Positions 7,865 to 15,530 of a stretch of DNA of 50,471 bases are shown here, piece after piece. The stretch covers positions 1-50,471 of the forward strand of contig SXJP01000019.1 in assembly GCA_005779395.1 (NCBI GenBank). The letters are read 5' to 3'. The DNA comes from Actinomycetota bacterium. GTDB taxonomy: Bacteria; Actinomycetota; Acidimicrobiia; IMCC26256; PALSA-610. The stretch's first letter is position 1. Each line of letters starts with the position of its first letter. The notes under the pieces are model-generated. The model was not told the DNA's origin, made no database searches, and was given only the letters and a program-made list of their open reading frames with translations. A program made the position numbers and the translations under genes.

Positions 7865-9100
7865 GTGATTACAAAAACCACACTCGACTCGGGACTCCGG
7901 GTAGTCAGCGAAGCGCTCGGACATTTGCGCTCGGTGACACTCGGAGCTTGGGTCGGTACTGGTGCCCGTGACGAGTCGGATGATCGAACCGGTACGAGTC
8001 ATTTCCTAGAGCACTTGTTGTTCAAGGGAACACCGACTCGCAGTGCGCGTGACGTGGCACACGCCATCGAATCGGTTGGTGGCGAATTCAACGCTTTCAC
8101 GACCCACGAACAGACCGTGTTCTATGTGCGCGTACCGGACGCACATCTTGAGACGGCTGTTGACGTGCTTTGCGATGTCGTCTGGAACCCTGCCTTTCGC
8201 TCAGAAGAAGTCGATATCGAGCGCGAGGTAATTCTCGAAGAAATCGGCATGCGCGACGACACTCCAGACGATGTTGTCCACGAAGTGTTCAGTGCCGCGA
8301 TGTTCCCAAGTCATCCTCTCGGACGCGAAGTGCTTGGTAGCCGCGACTCGATCTTGGCAATGCCGCGTGAAGACATTATTTCGTTTCATGCCGACCATTA
8401 CAGGCCTAGCAACACAGTGTTGGCCGCCGCGGGAAATCTCGATCACGCCAATCTCGCTTCAATGTTGAATGAACGCGTGGGCGACCGTACCGGTGATCGT
8501 CCCCAACGAGGCGCCCTCGAATTCGCGACTGCAACTCCGTCGAGTTTCGTTGAGCGTGACACCGAGCAAGCGCATCTCGTCTTAGGGGTCAGGGCAATCG
8601 CAATTGGTGATACCGACCGCTACGCGCTCACAGTTCTCAACCAGGTACTCGGCGGCGGCATGTCGAGTCGGTTATTCCAGGAAGTTCGCGAGGAGCGTGG
8701 TCTTGCGTACAGCGTCTATTCATATCGCGCGGCTTTCGCTGACACAGGCTTCCTTGCGCTGTACGCAGGTACTGGCTCAGAACGCGCTGCTGAAACGCTC
8801 GAAGTATTGAATGCCCAACTCGACAGGCTCGTGGCCGATGGCGGTGTCGCCCCTGCCGAACTAGAAGCAGCAAAGGGGTCTCTAACTGGATCGTTGGTGA
8901 TGGGGCTCGAAACGAGTTCGGCACGTATGCATCGACTTGGCCGAGACGAACTAGTCGAAGGCAAGGTCTCCGACCTAGACGAACTTGTACGCAACGTTGA
9001 GGCTGTCGATGCCTCGGCGATTGGAACTGTCATCGAAAGGCTCTTGCGCGGCGCGCCACGAACGCTCGCTGTCGTTGGGCCTCAAGCCTTAAGCGTTTGA
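7865..9100 (+). CDS. M16-family zinc metallopeptidase (PepR-like)
   Basis: Predicted zinc protease of the pitrilysin/mitochondrial processing peptidase type. The 411-residue protein has the inverted zinc motif HxxEH (HFLEHLLFKGT, His46, Glu49, His50), the ESVGGEFNAFTTHEQTVFY segment and the downstream acidic REVILEEI, which supplies the third ligand region. The C-terminal half keeps LGGGMSSRLFQEVREERGLAYSV, the usual substrate-binding region. Start is GTG 7865, 22 bases after the pnp stop, without a clear ribosome binding site. The pnp-M16 peptidase-dapB order resembles mycobacterial gpsI-pepR-dapB. Its natural substrate is unknown. Confidence 0.9.
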   Translation: MITKTTLDSGLRVVSEALGHLRSVTLGAWVGTGARDESDDRTGTSHFLEHLLFKGTPTRSARDVAHAIESVGGEFNAFTTHEQTVFYVRVPDAHLETAVDVLCDVVWNPAFRSEEVDIEREVILEEIGMRDDTPDDVVHEVFSAAMFPSHPLGREVLGSRDSILAMPREDIISFHADHYRPSNTVLAAAGNLDHANLASMLNERVGDRTGDRPQRGALEFATATPSSFVERDTEQAHLVLGVRAIAIGDTDRYALTVLNQVLGGGMSSRLFQEVREERGLAYSVYSYRAAFADTGFLALYAGTGSERAAETLEVLNAQLDRLVADGGVAPAELEAAKGSLTGSLVMGLETSSARMHRLGRDELVEGKVSDLDELVRNVEAVDASAIGTVIERLLRGAPRTLAVVGPQALSV

Positions 9101-9119
9101 GCACGCGGGCAGTTGCATC

Positions 9120-9125
9120 TAGCGT
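9120..9125 (+). promoter_or_regulatory. leaderless-type -10 (TAGCGT) of dapB
   Basis: TAGCGT lies 6 bases before ATG 9132 and 17 bases after TTGAGC (9097-9102), a plausible -35. No ribosome binding site is present, so the transcript may begin at the start codon. Confidence 0.55.
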
Positions 9126-9131
9126 GGCCGC

Positions 9132-9920
9132 ATGATCAAGGTCGCAGTATTCGGTGCAGGCGGACGTATGGGCGCGACAGTATGCCAAGCAGTGCAAGAT
9201 GCTCCTGACCTTGAACTCGTAGCTGCTGTCGATCCGCTGCATGCTGGAATCGATTTGTCGCAACTCGGAATTGCCGGTTCGCGACTGTCGATATCAAAGT
9301 CGTGCGACGCGATACTTGACGCAGGCACCGACGCAGTCGTTGACTTCACAGTCACTGCCGCTGCGCACGAGAACCTGAAGTGGTGCGCAGCAAATGGCGT
9401 GCACGCTGTCGTCGGGACCACAGGCTTCTCCGATTCCGAACTTGCTCGGTATGCAGAAATGTTCGAAGCGTCAGACGCCAACGCCGTTATCGCACCCAAT
9501 TTCACTATTGGAGCAGTACTCATGATGCGTTTTGCGGAATTGGCGGCGCCATATTTTGATACGGCAGAGATCATCGAGTTGCATCACGATAAGAAGGCCG
9601 ATGCACCGAGCGGAACTGCCATGATGACAGCTCGGCGCATCGCCGCTGCAAGCAAGGACTGGGCGCCGGAGCCGACCGAAAAGGTTGTCGCCGACGGGGC
9701 GCGTGGCGGTTCTGTCGATGGCATCCCGGTGCATTCGGTACGTATGCGGGGCATGTTCGCACACCAAGAGGTGCTTCTCGGCGTAGCCGGTCAAACACTC
9801 ACGATCCGCCACGACAGCTTCGAGCGTTCCGCGTACATGCCAGGAGTGTTGTTAGCCCTGCGTCAGGTTGGCAAACGTCCCGGCCTTACAGTCGGTCTCG
9901 ATGCGTTGCTCGATCTGTAA
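9132..9920 (+). CDS. dapB: 4-hydroxy-tetrahydrodipicolinate reductase
   Basis: NAD(P)H-dependent step of the diaminopimelate/lysine pathway. The 262-residue protein has the nucleotide-binding motif VAVFGAGGRMG at residues 3-13, VVGTTGFS, the APNFTIGAVLMM segment, the catalytic region ELHHDKKADAPSGTA (His-His and Lys) and VHSVRMRGMFAHQEVLLG. Four more dap genes (dapF, dapC, dapD, dapE) occur later in this window. The 3' end overlaps the convergent bioD gene by 35 bases. No ribosome binding site is seen; a TAGCGT element 6 bases upstream suggests leaderless expression. Confidence 0.96.
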   Translation: MIKVAVFGAGGRMGATVCQAVQDAPDLELVAAVDPLHAGIDLSQLGIAGSRLSISKSCDAILDAGTDAVVDFTVTAAAHENLKWCAANGVHAVVGTTGFSDSELARYAEMFEASDANAVIAPNFTIGAVLMMRFAELAAPYFDTAEIIELHHDKKADAPSGTAMMTARRIAAASKDWAPEPTEKVVADGARGGSVDGIPVHSVRMRGMFAHQEVLLGVAGQTLTIRHDSFERSAYMPGVLLALRQVGKRPGLTVGLDALLDL

Positions 9921-10545
9921 TCCTCGCGACCACGAGGTCCGCTGAGCCATTCGGGCTTGTAACGACGTCGTAGCCATCCGAGTGCGCAAGCCAATCGAGG
10001 TTCGCCCTATGGATCGGGTCATCAGCGTCGTAACGATTGAGAGCGACGACCAAGCGCTGTTGCGCTAATGCGTCGGCACTGAGCCGCACAGCGTTGATCG
10101 CGCCGAGACCGGCATCGGCAACGAGAATTACCAAGTCTGGTCGCAAGTACCTGCAGAGGTCGGTGGCGTCGCCATCGTGTGCCAAAGGAGAACGAACGCC
10201 ACCCGCGGTTTCGATTAGGCATACAACTGAATCGTCTCGAGGAAGCTCGAGTTCTTCGAATAAATCAGCCGTTGTGAAGGCCGGACGTCCGAGAAAATCT
10301 GCTGCCATCGGCGGCGCCATGGCTACCTCGTAATTGCGGTGGGATCGGCACACGAGATTCTCGGCCTCGCCGGAGGCCTCGCTGAGCACTACGGAATCGC
10401 GATGGCTTGCGTCGCTCGGATCGAAGCTTTGTACGGGCTTGCGTGCGGACACAGAGATCTGTCGTGCACGCAGTTCTGTGAGTAGTGCCGCGCTATGCCA
10501 GGTCTTGCCGACCTCTGTTCGAGTGCCGACAACGACAACTATCAC
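9886..10545 (-). CDS. bioD: dethiobiotin synthetase
   Basis: ATP-dependent ring closure of diaminopelargonic acid to dethiobiotin. The 219-residue protein starts with the P-loop GTRTEVGKT (residues 7-15), keeps ARKPVQSF, LIETAGGVRSPLA (family GGxxxP region) and LVILVADAGLGAIN. I chose GTG at 10545 because it overlaps the bioF stop (GTGA) and places the P-loop at the very N-terminus; the longer open frame runs back into bioF. It is the last gene of the bioA-bioF-bioD operon and overlaps the convergent dapB end by 35 bases. bioB is not in the window. Confidence 0.92.
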   Translation of the reverse strand: MIVVVVGTRTEVGKTWHSAALLTELRARQISVSARKPVQSFDPSDASHRDSVVLSEASGEAENLVCRSHRNYEVAMAPPMAADFLGRPAFTTADLFEELELPRDDSVVCLIETAGGVRSPLAHDGDATDLCRYLRPDLVILVADAGLGAINAVRLSADALAQQRLVVALNRYDADDPIHRANLDWLAHSDGYDVVTSPNGSADLVVARITDRATHRDRL

Positions 10546-11663
10546 GGAAAAAGCCCGACACTTTCCATAGATTTCAAAAGTAGGTCGATGTGGTCGTCGT
10601 TGTGCGCTGCCGAGAGGGTTACGCGCAGTCGCGACGATCCGACTCGAACAGTTGGTGGCCGAATTGCTGGCACGAGTATGCCAAGTTCTAGCAATGCGTC
10701 GCATTTGCGCATTGCGGTTTCAGATTCGCCACAAATTATCGGGATGATCGGAGACGGATGCGCGAGCCTGACTCGGTCAACGTTGGAACGCAATCTCGCT
10801 AACAGGGTTGCGCCCTCGTTGGACTGAAGCACCCGTAGTGCGGCGCTTGCAGCAGCCGTGTCGGCTGGCGTGCTCGCCGTTGTGAAGATGTAGCTGCGTG
10901 CTCTATTGACAAGCAAGTCAGCAAGGATTCGTGAACTCGCTGCGAAACCGCCAAGAGACCCGAGAGTCTTGCTCAGTGTGCCGACACGAACGTGGGCGCA
11001 TTGCTCTAGCGCAGCGACAGAAGGTTCCGGTCCGAGCACAGCATGCGCTTCGTCGAGCACCAATAATGCGTCGTGTTGCGCACAAAGGTTTGCAACCGCG
11101 TCAACATCTGCGACGTCGCCATCCATAGAAAACACGGTGTCGGTTACGACCATCGCGCGGCGGCTACCTCGCGTCGCCAACAGACGTTCGAGTTCAGCTA
11201 AGTCCGAATGCGGATAGATCGCTAGGTCGCTCTTAGACAGGCGGCATCCGTCGATGATTGAGGCATGGTTGAGTTCGTCTGAGCAGACCAGAACATCGTC
11301 GCCACCTAATACGGTCATGACTCCGAGGTTGGCTGCAAATCCAGTCGGGAACAGTACCGCCGATTCGGAGTGCTTCCACTTGGCGAGTTCAGCTTCGAGT
11401 TCTGAGTGACTTGGTCGTGCCCCGACTATTAGTCGTGCCGAGCCTGACCCTGCGCCCCAGCGGTCGAGTGCTTGGTGTGCCGCGGCTTTCACGGCAGGGT
11501 GCTGGGTTAGTCCGAGGTAGTCATTAGAGGCAAACGACACGACCGACCTGCCGTCGGCGAGCAGGTGTGTAACCCCGTCTCCATCGAGAACTCGTGGGGT
11601 ACGCCATTGCCCGCTGTCGCGGGTTGCGGTTGTGGCTTCATCGGCCCAGTCGATCCAACTCAT
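10542..11663 (-). CDS. bioF: 8-amino-7-oxononanoate synthase
   Basis: PLP-dependent condensation of pimeloyl thioester with L-alanine in biotin synthesis. The 373-residue product has the alpha-oxoamine synthase signatures: SFASNDYLGLTQHP, WGAGSGSARLIVGARPSH, LLVLDEAHAVLGP (PLP-binding Asp and His) and TLSKTLGSLGG with the Schiff-base lysine. ATG 11663 overlaps the bioA stop (ATGA). The open frame upstream of it is not BioF-like and lies within bioA. Confidence 0.95.
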   Translation of the reverse strand: MSWIDWADEATTATRDSGQWRTPRVLDGDGVTHLLADGRSVVSFASNDYLGLTQHPAVKAAAHQALDRWGAGSGSARLIVGARPSHSELEAELAKWKHSESAVLFPTGFAANLGVMTVLGGDDVLVCSDELNHASIIDGCRLSKSDLAIYPHSDLAELERLLATRGSRRAMVVTDTVFSMDGDVADVDAVANLCAQHDALLVLDEAHAVLGPEPSVAALEQCAHVRVGTLSKTLGSLGGFAASSRILADLLVNRARSYIFTTASTPADTAAASAALRVLQSNEGATLLARLRSNVDRVRLAHPSPIIPIICGESETAMRKCDALLELGILVPAIRPPTVRVGSSRLRVTLSAAHNDDHIDLLLKSMESVGLFP

Positions 11664-12985
11664 GTGCAGACCTCGGAGATCGCCGTAGCGAGAGTCGCGA
11701 CGATCGTATCGATCTCTGAGGATGTAACTGTTAGTGGTGGCATCAGGACGATTACGTCGCCGAGTGGGCGAATTAGGACCCCGCGTGTCACGCATGCAGC
11801 CGTGACTTTGCGACCCCAACGTAGACCTTGTGAAGGGGGCGCGAGTTCGACACCCGTCATCAAGCCGCAACGCCTAACAGCGCGGACGCCAGGAAGAGTC
11901 GCGACTCGTGCCGCTAGCTTCTCGCCGAGTTCGACCCCACGCTCTACGACGTTTTCAAGAACTTTCCACTCGTGGATGAGTGAAAGGTGGCGAAGAGCTA
12001 CAGCTGCAGCGAGCGCGTTTCCGCTATAGCTATGGCCGTGATAAAAGGTTCGCTCGCCGAGATCGGCGCCAAGAAACTCTTTGTAAACACGGTCATTTGC
12101 AACCGTGGCAGCCATAGGTAGGTAGCCACCCGTGATTCCTTTGCCAAGGCACAACAAATCGGGGCGGAGCCCAGCTTGCTCGCACGCAAACAACGTTCCT
12201 GTGCGACCGAAGCCGACGGCGACTTCATCGGCTATTAGCAGCACATTGTTCGCCTGGCATGCGGCCTCTAGGCGTGCGAGGTCTGTTGGTGAACATAGCT
12301 GCATCCCTGCAGCGCCTTGCACTAGTGGTTCGATAATTACTGCGGCTAACGAGTCTCGGTTCTCCTCGATTAGTTGAGTGGCAATTTCAAAACATCGCGA
12401 ATCCGAAAAGTCTGGCGCTCGCAAGACGTCGAATCGGAGCGGATCAAAGATGTCTGTCCCGAATCCACCAGCGCCAACCGAAATGCCGCCGACTGTGTCG
12501 CCGTGGTACGCGCCACCAAAGGCCAAGTAACGATGCCTGCCATGAATTCCCTGATTGGTCCAAAACTGAAATGCGATCTTTAGGGCCTGTTCGACGGCGC
12601 TCGCACCGTCGGACGCGTACAAGAAGTGAGGCCCATCGAGTGGCACGACCTTCGCGAGAGCCTCGGAAAGCTCAATCACGATCCTGTTCCCGTTGCCAAG
12701 CAGCGTTGTATGCGCGACGAGGTCGAGTTGTGCGCGGACCGCGTTGTCTAGTTCTGAAACGTTGTGACCGAGAGTAGTGACCCACAGGGAGGAAATGGCG
12801 TCGAGGTAGCGACGACCATCGACATCGACTAGGTAATGCCCATCTGCGTGATCAACGATGACAGGTGAGTTCGAGTCGAAGGTCGCCATCTGTGTAAACC
12901 CGTGCCAAACAACGGCAGCGTCGCGTTGGACCCAGCCGGTGTCAGTTGCGCTTTCTTCGCTACGGTGCACGGGACTCGAAGTCAC
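11660..12985 (-). CDS. bioA: adenosylmethionine-8-amino-7-oxononanoate aminotransferase
   Basis: Class III PLP aminotransferase that makes 7,8-diaminopelargonate using S-adenosylmethionine as amino donor. The 441-residue product has HGFTQMATFD near the N-terminus (BioA substrate region), SDGASAVEQALKIAFQFW, YHGDTVGG, LIADEVAVGFGRTG and LCLGKGITGGYLP with the PLP lysine. I chose GTG 12985: it precedes the first conserved residues and has TAGCCT 7 bases upstream, a leaderless-type -10. A later GTG is possible. It heads the bioA-bioF-bioD operon and is divergent from a TetR gene 58 bases away. Confidence 0.93.
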   Translation of the reverse strand: MTSSPVHRSEESATDTGWVQRDAAVVWHGFTQMATFDSNSPVIVDHADGHYLVDVDGRRYLDAISSLWVTTLGHNVSELDNAVRAQLDLVAHTTLLGNGNRIVIELSEALAKVVPLDGPHFLYASDGASAVEQALKIAFQFWTNQGIHGRHRYLAFGGAYHGDTVGGISVGAGGFGTDIFDPLRFDVLRAPDFSDSRCFEIATQLIEENRDSLAAVIIEPLVQGAAGMQLCSPTDLARLEAACQANNVLLIADEVAVGFGRTGTLFACEQAGLRPDLLCLGKGITGGYLPMAATVANDRVYKEFLGADLGERTFYHGHSYSGNALAAAVALRHLSLIHEWKVLENVVERGVELGEKLAARVATLPGVRAVRRCGLMTGVELAPPSQGLRWGRKVTAACVTRGVLIRPLGDVIVLMPPLTVTSSEIDTIVATLATAISEVCT

Positions 12986-12992
12986 TCGGCAG

Positions 12993-12998
12993 AGGCTA
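12993..12998 (-). promoter_or_regulatory. leaderless-type -10 (TAGCCT) of bioA
   Basis: On the minus strand TAGCCT lies 7 bases before GTG 12985. It faces a TAGGAT hexamer on the plus strand (13013-13018) that could be the -10 of the divergent tetR gene, so both promoters would overlap within 58 bases. Confidence 0.45.
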
Positions 12999-13043
12999 TG
13001 AGGGTGACTGCCTAGGATCAGTTTCAGGCGAAGAGGAAATTGT

Positions 13044-13634
13044 GTGACCGAAGTAGACGATCCGCTAACAGTGCATGACCATGTAGTGCGGTGCACCTAT
13101 GCGTGTATCGCGCGGTTCGGCATGTCCAAGACAACCGTCGAAGATGTCGTCAAGGAGACGGGGCTATCGCGGGCGACTATTTACCGATATTTCCCCGGTG
13201 GGCGCGAAGAGCTCTTGCACGAGGCGGTGGCGTGGCAAGTAGCTGTGTTTCTGAGCCGACTCGCTGACCACGTTGCTCCGGCTGAGAGCCTCGCTGAGAT
13301 GCTCGACAAGGGTCTGGAGTTCGCTCGGCAGGCTGTGGTGCATCACGAACTTCTGCAACGGCTACTGCAGACAGAACCGGAACGTTTGGTCGGTTTGCTC
13401 AGCACCGAAAGCGCTAAGACGGCACCATTTATTGCTGCCTTCTTGGTACCGCGGCTCGAGATCGAGCGTAAAGCAGGCCGTGTGGGCCCGGATGTTGACC
13501 TGGCTGGAGCCGCTGCGCACCTTTCGCGTCTCATCCTCAGCTACATCGGGGCAAAGAGCGTGGTCGACCTCGACGATGCTGAACAACGTCGTGACCTCGT
13601 AGAACGCGAGTTGCTTGGGTGGTTGCACCCATAA
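13044..13634 (+). CDS. TetR-family transcriptional regulator 1
   Basis: 196-residue regulator. N-terminal helix-turn-helix: RFGMSKTTVEDVVKETGLSR then ATIYRYFPGGREELLHE. The C-terminal domain is helical and ligand-binding, without a recognisable ligand signature. Start GTG 13044 has a ribosome binding site (aggaaa). It is divergent from bioA with a 58-base shared promoter, which makes the biotin operon a candidate target, and it is followed after 86 bases by a second TetR gene whose recognition helix region is similar (SRATxYRYF). I do not recognise a BioQ-type operator in the shared region, so the target is open. Confidence 0.85.
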   Translation: MTEVDDPLTVHDHVVRCTYACIARFGMSKTTVEDVVKETGLSRATIYRYFPGGREELLHEAVAWQVAVFLSRLADHVAPAESLAEMLDKGLEFARQAVVHHELLQRLLQTEPERLVGLLSTESAKTAPFIAAFLVPRLEIERKAGRVGPDVDLAGAAAHLSRLILSYIGAKSVVDLDDAEQRRDLVERELLGWLHP

Positions 13635-13681
13635 GTCTGGCGATGGCAGACGTATTTGCTAACAAAGTCTTCTAAGACAGC

Positions 13682-13715
13682 TTGACACTGAGACACTTAT
13701 TGGTTTAGTGTCTCA
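13682..13715 (+). promoter_or_regulatory. promoter and probable operator of tetR 2
   Basis: Perfect 9-base inverted repeat tgagacact (13689-13697) / agtgtctca (13707-13715) with a 9-base spacer, ending 5 bases before ATG 13721. A consensus -35 TTGACA (13682-13687) touches its left arm and a weak -10 (tttagt, 13704-13709) lies between and within the arms. A repressor bound here would cover the promoter, so autoregulation by the following TetR protein is likely. Confidence 0.65.
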
Positions 13716-13720
13716 AAATA

Positions 13721-14311
13721 ATGGCAACGAGCCCACCTCTGCGGATTCTTGACGCGATGTGCGATTGCGTCGCGCTTGTCGGAGTCTCGAAGACGTCGTT
13801 GGACGATGTCGCCTCGGGCGCTGGCTGTTCAAGAGCGACTCTTTACCGATACTTTTCGAACAAACAAGAGCTACTAAGTGCGCTGATCGCCCGCGAGGCC
13901 GAGGCATTGTCTGGCGCACTCGCAGACGCAACAGCAGAGTCTGGCAGTCTCAACGAGGCATGCGCGGCCATCATCGTCGAGGGCGCTGAGTTCTTGTTGG
14001 ATCACGCAGCACTCAGTGCAGTTCTAGCCATCGAACCAGCCGCAGTGCTCCGTATCGTGACGCTAGGCGGCGCAGATGAGTTCATTAGGGCAGCTGCTGC
14101 GCTGGTAGCGCCAAACCTCGCCGCTCACATGGAAACACAACAAGACGCACTTCGTCTCGCAGATCTACTCGTTCGTATCACCTTGTCTCACCTGCAAAAC
14201 CCAGACCCGCAATTCCCGATAACCGACCCGCCAACGGTTGCAAGACTCGTTGAGCAGTACATAACCCCTGGATTCGTTCGCGAACCAGCCGCATGGAGGA
14301 CCGACTCATGA
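13721..14311 (+). CDS. TetR-family transcriptional regulator 2
   Basis: 196-residue regulator with an N-terminal HTH (VGVSKTSLDDVASGAGCSR, ATLYRYFSNKQELL) and a helical ligand domain. It has the same length and a similar DNA-binding domain as regulator 1, so the two look like paralogues. A perfect inverted repeat sits directly before the start. The stop codon overlaps the start of the diiron oxygenase gene (ATGA), so regulator and enzyme are probably made from one transcript and the enzyme level is likely under its control. Confidence 0.87.
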   Translation: MATSPPLRILDAMCDCVALVGVSKTSLDDVASGAGCSRATLYRYFSNKQELLSALIAREAEALSGALADATAESGSLNEACAAIIVEGAEFLLDHAALSAVLAIEPAAVLRIVTLGGADEFIRAAAALVAPNLAAHMETQQDALRLADLLVRITLSHLQNPDPQFPITDPPTVARLVEQYITPGFVREPAAWRTDS

Positions 14312-15462
14312 CCACAACCAACCCGAATCCAGACACTGTCGACTACACGAGCCTGATTGGTCGAGAAAACATCAACGACCTCGAAGCGATCTTGTCGATC
14401 ACGAACTCTGACGTCCATGCGACTTCGTATTCGGTGGGCGCCAAAGTCGACACTACGTTTACATGGGATTACGAACAGAGCCGCGAACCACTCGTCAAGC
14501 TCTACGAAAAGGCAAAGACGAGCCAGTGGAACGCGTCGACCGACCTCGACTGGTCAACCGACGTCGACATCGAAAAAGTTGTACTCGCGAACATGGCGCA
14601 GAACAGGCCAGACGGAGCGGTCGCGTTCGGTGGCGTCGACCTATCAGGCACGCAGTTCGCGAAGTGGGGCGACAAGGAGTGGACTCGGTTCGCGATCGAG
14701 AGCAACAACTGGACGATGAGCCAGTTCATGCACGGCGAACAAGGTGCGCTTGTTTGCACAGCACGCATAGTCGAGACGGTGCCGTGGATCGACGCCAAGT
14801 ACTACGCATCAACACAGGTGGTAGACGAAGCACGCCATGTCGAGGTCTTTAGCCGCTACCTAAACGAGAAGCTCGACGGGCATTACCCGATCAATGCGCA
14901 TCTGCGCCTGCTCCTCGATGACATCCTCATGGATTCGCGTTGGGACATGACCTACCTTGGCATGCAGATCATGGTCGAGGGACTTGCCTTGGCAGCATTC
15001 GGCTTCATGCACCAAATGACGACCGAGCCGTTGCTCAAGAAGATGCTCCGCTACGTCATGAGCGACGAAGCCCGCCACGTCGCGTTCGGTGTGCTGTCAT
15101 TGAAGGAGTACTACCAGGAACTCGACGCTCACGAGATTCGCGACCGCCAGGAGTTTGCGTTCGAAGCGGCCGTGCGCATGCGTGACCGTTTCATGCAACA
15201 AGAGGTCTTCGAGCGCATGGAAGTGAATGTCAAAGAAGCGATGCAACTAGTGCTCCTCGATGAAAACCGCGTCGTCTTCCAATCGATGCTGTTCTCAAAG
15301 ATTGTGCCGAACTGCAAGAAGCTCGGTTTGCTCGACGCTGGCGACGGATGGTTGCGCAAGAAGTTCACCGAGCTTGGCGTCATTCAGTTCGAAGACTGGG
15401 CCGACACAGGCGAAGAGTACTTAGAGCTTGACGAAGTAGCTAAGGATCGCGCCGAAGCCTGA
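14308..15462 (+). CDS. ferritin-like diiron oxygenase (AurF-type motif)
   Basis: 384-residue non-haem diiron protein. Six candidate metal ligands appear as two identical blocks: Glu in HGEQGA followed by exactly 28 residues and DEARH, then Glu in MVEGLA followed by exactly 28 residues and DEARH. This fits the EX28-37DEXXH pattern described for AurF/CmlI-like N-oxygenases, but overall identity to those enzymes cannot be judged here; a broader ferritin-like/ribonucleotide-reductase-R2-like oxidase is the alternative. I chose ATG 14308 because it has ggagga 7 bases upstream and overlaps the tetR stop by 4 bases; an earlier ATG (14293) contains the ribosome binding site. No signal peptide is seen, so it is cytoplasmic. 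The substrate is unknown; control by the TetR gene suggests it responds to a small molecule. Confidence 0.85.
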   Translation: MTTTNPNPDTVDYTSLIGRENINDLEAILSITNSDVHATSYSVGAKVDTTFTWDYEQSREPLVKLYEKAKTSQWNASTDLDWSTDVDIEKVVLANMAQNRPDGAVAFGGVDLSGTQFAKWGDKEWTRFAIESNNWTMSQFMHGEQGALVCTARIVETVPWIDAKYYASTQVVDEARHVEVFSRYLNEKLDGHYPINAHLRLLLDDILMDSRWDMTYLGMQIMVEGLALAAFGFMHQMTTEPLLKKMLRYVMSDEARHVAFGVLSLKEYYQELDAHEIRDRQEFAFEAAVRMRDRFMQQEVFERMEVNVKEAMQLVLLDENRVVFQSMLFSKIVPNCKKLGLLDAGDGWLRKKFTELGVIQFEDWADTGEEYLELDEVAKDRAEA

Positions 15463-15485
15463 ATGAGCCGTCGCACATAGTTATC

Positions 15486-15530
15486 CCGTACCGGCCTGAT
15501 ACGTTCCTAGACGTGGCTGGGCCGGTACGG
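15486..15530 (+). promoter_or_regulatory. perfect inverted repeat around the RNase J start codon
   Basis: 11-base arms ccgtaccggcc (15486-15496) and ggccggtacgg (15520-15530) enclose 23 bases that hold the GTG start (15513). The right arm is inside the coding region. As RNA it would place the start codon in the loop of a GC-rich hairpin; as DNA it could be an operator over the promoter. A TACGTT hexamer (15500-15505) lies 7 bases before GTG. Confidence 0.6.

Noticed and set aside
12986..13043. BioQ-type operator between bioA and tetR 1
   Set aside because: No TGAAC-N3-GTTCA-like palindrome is present.
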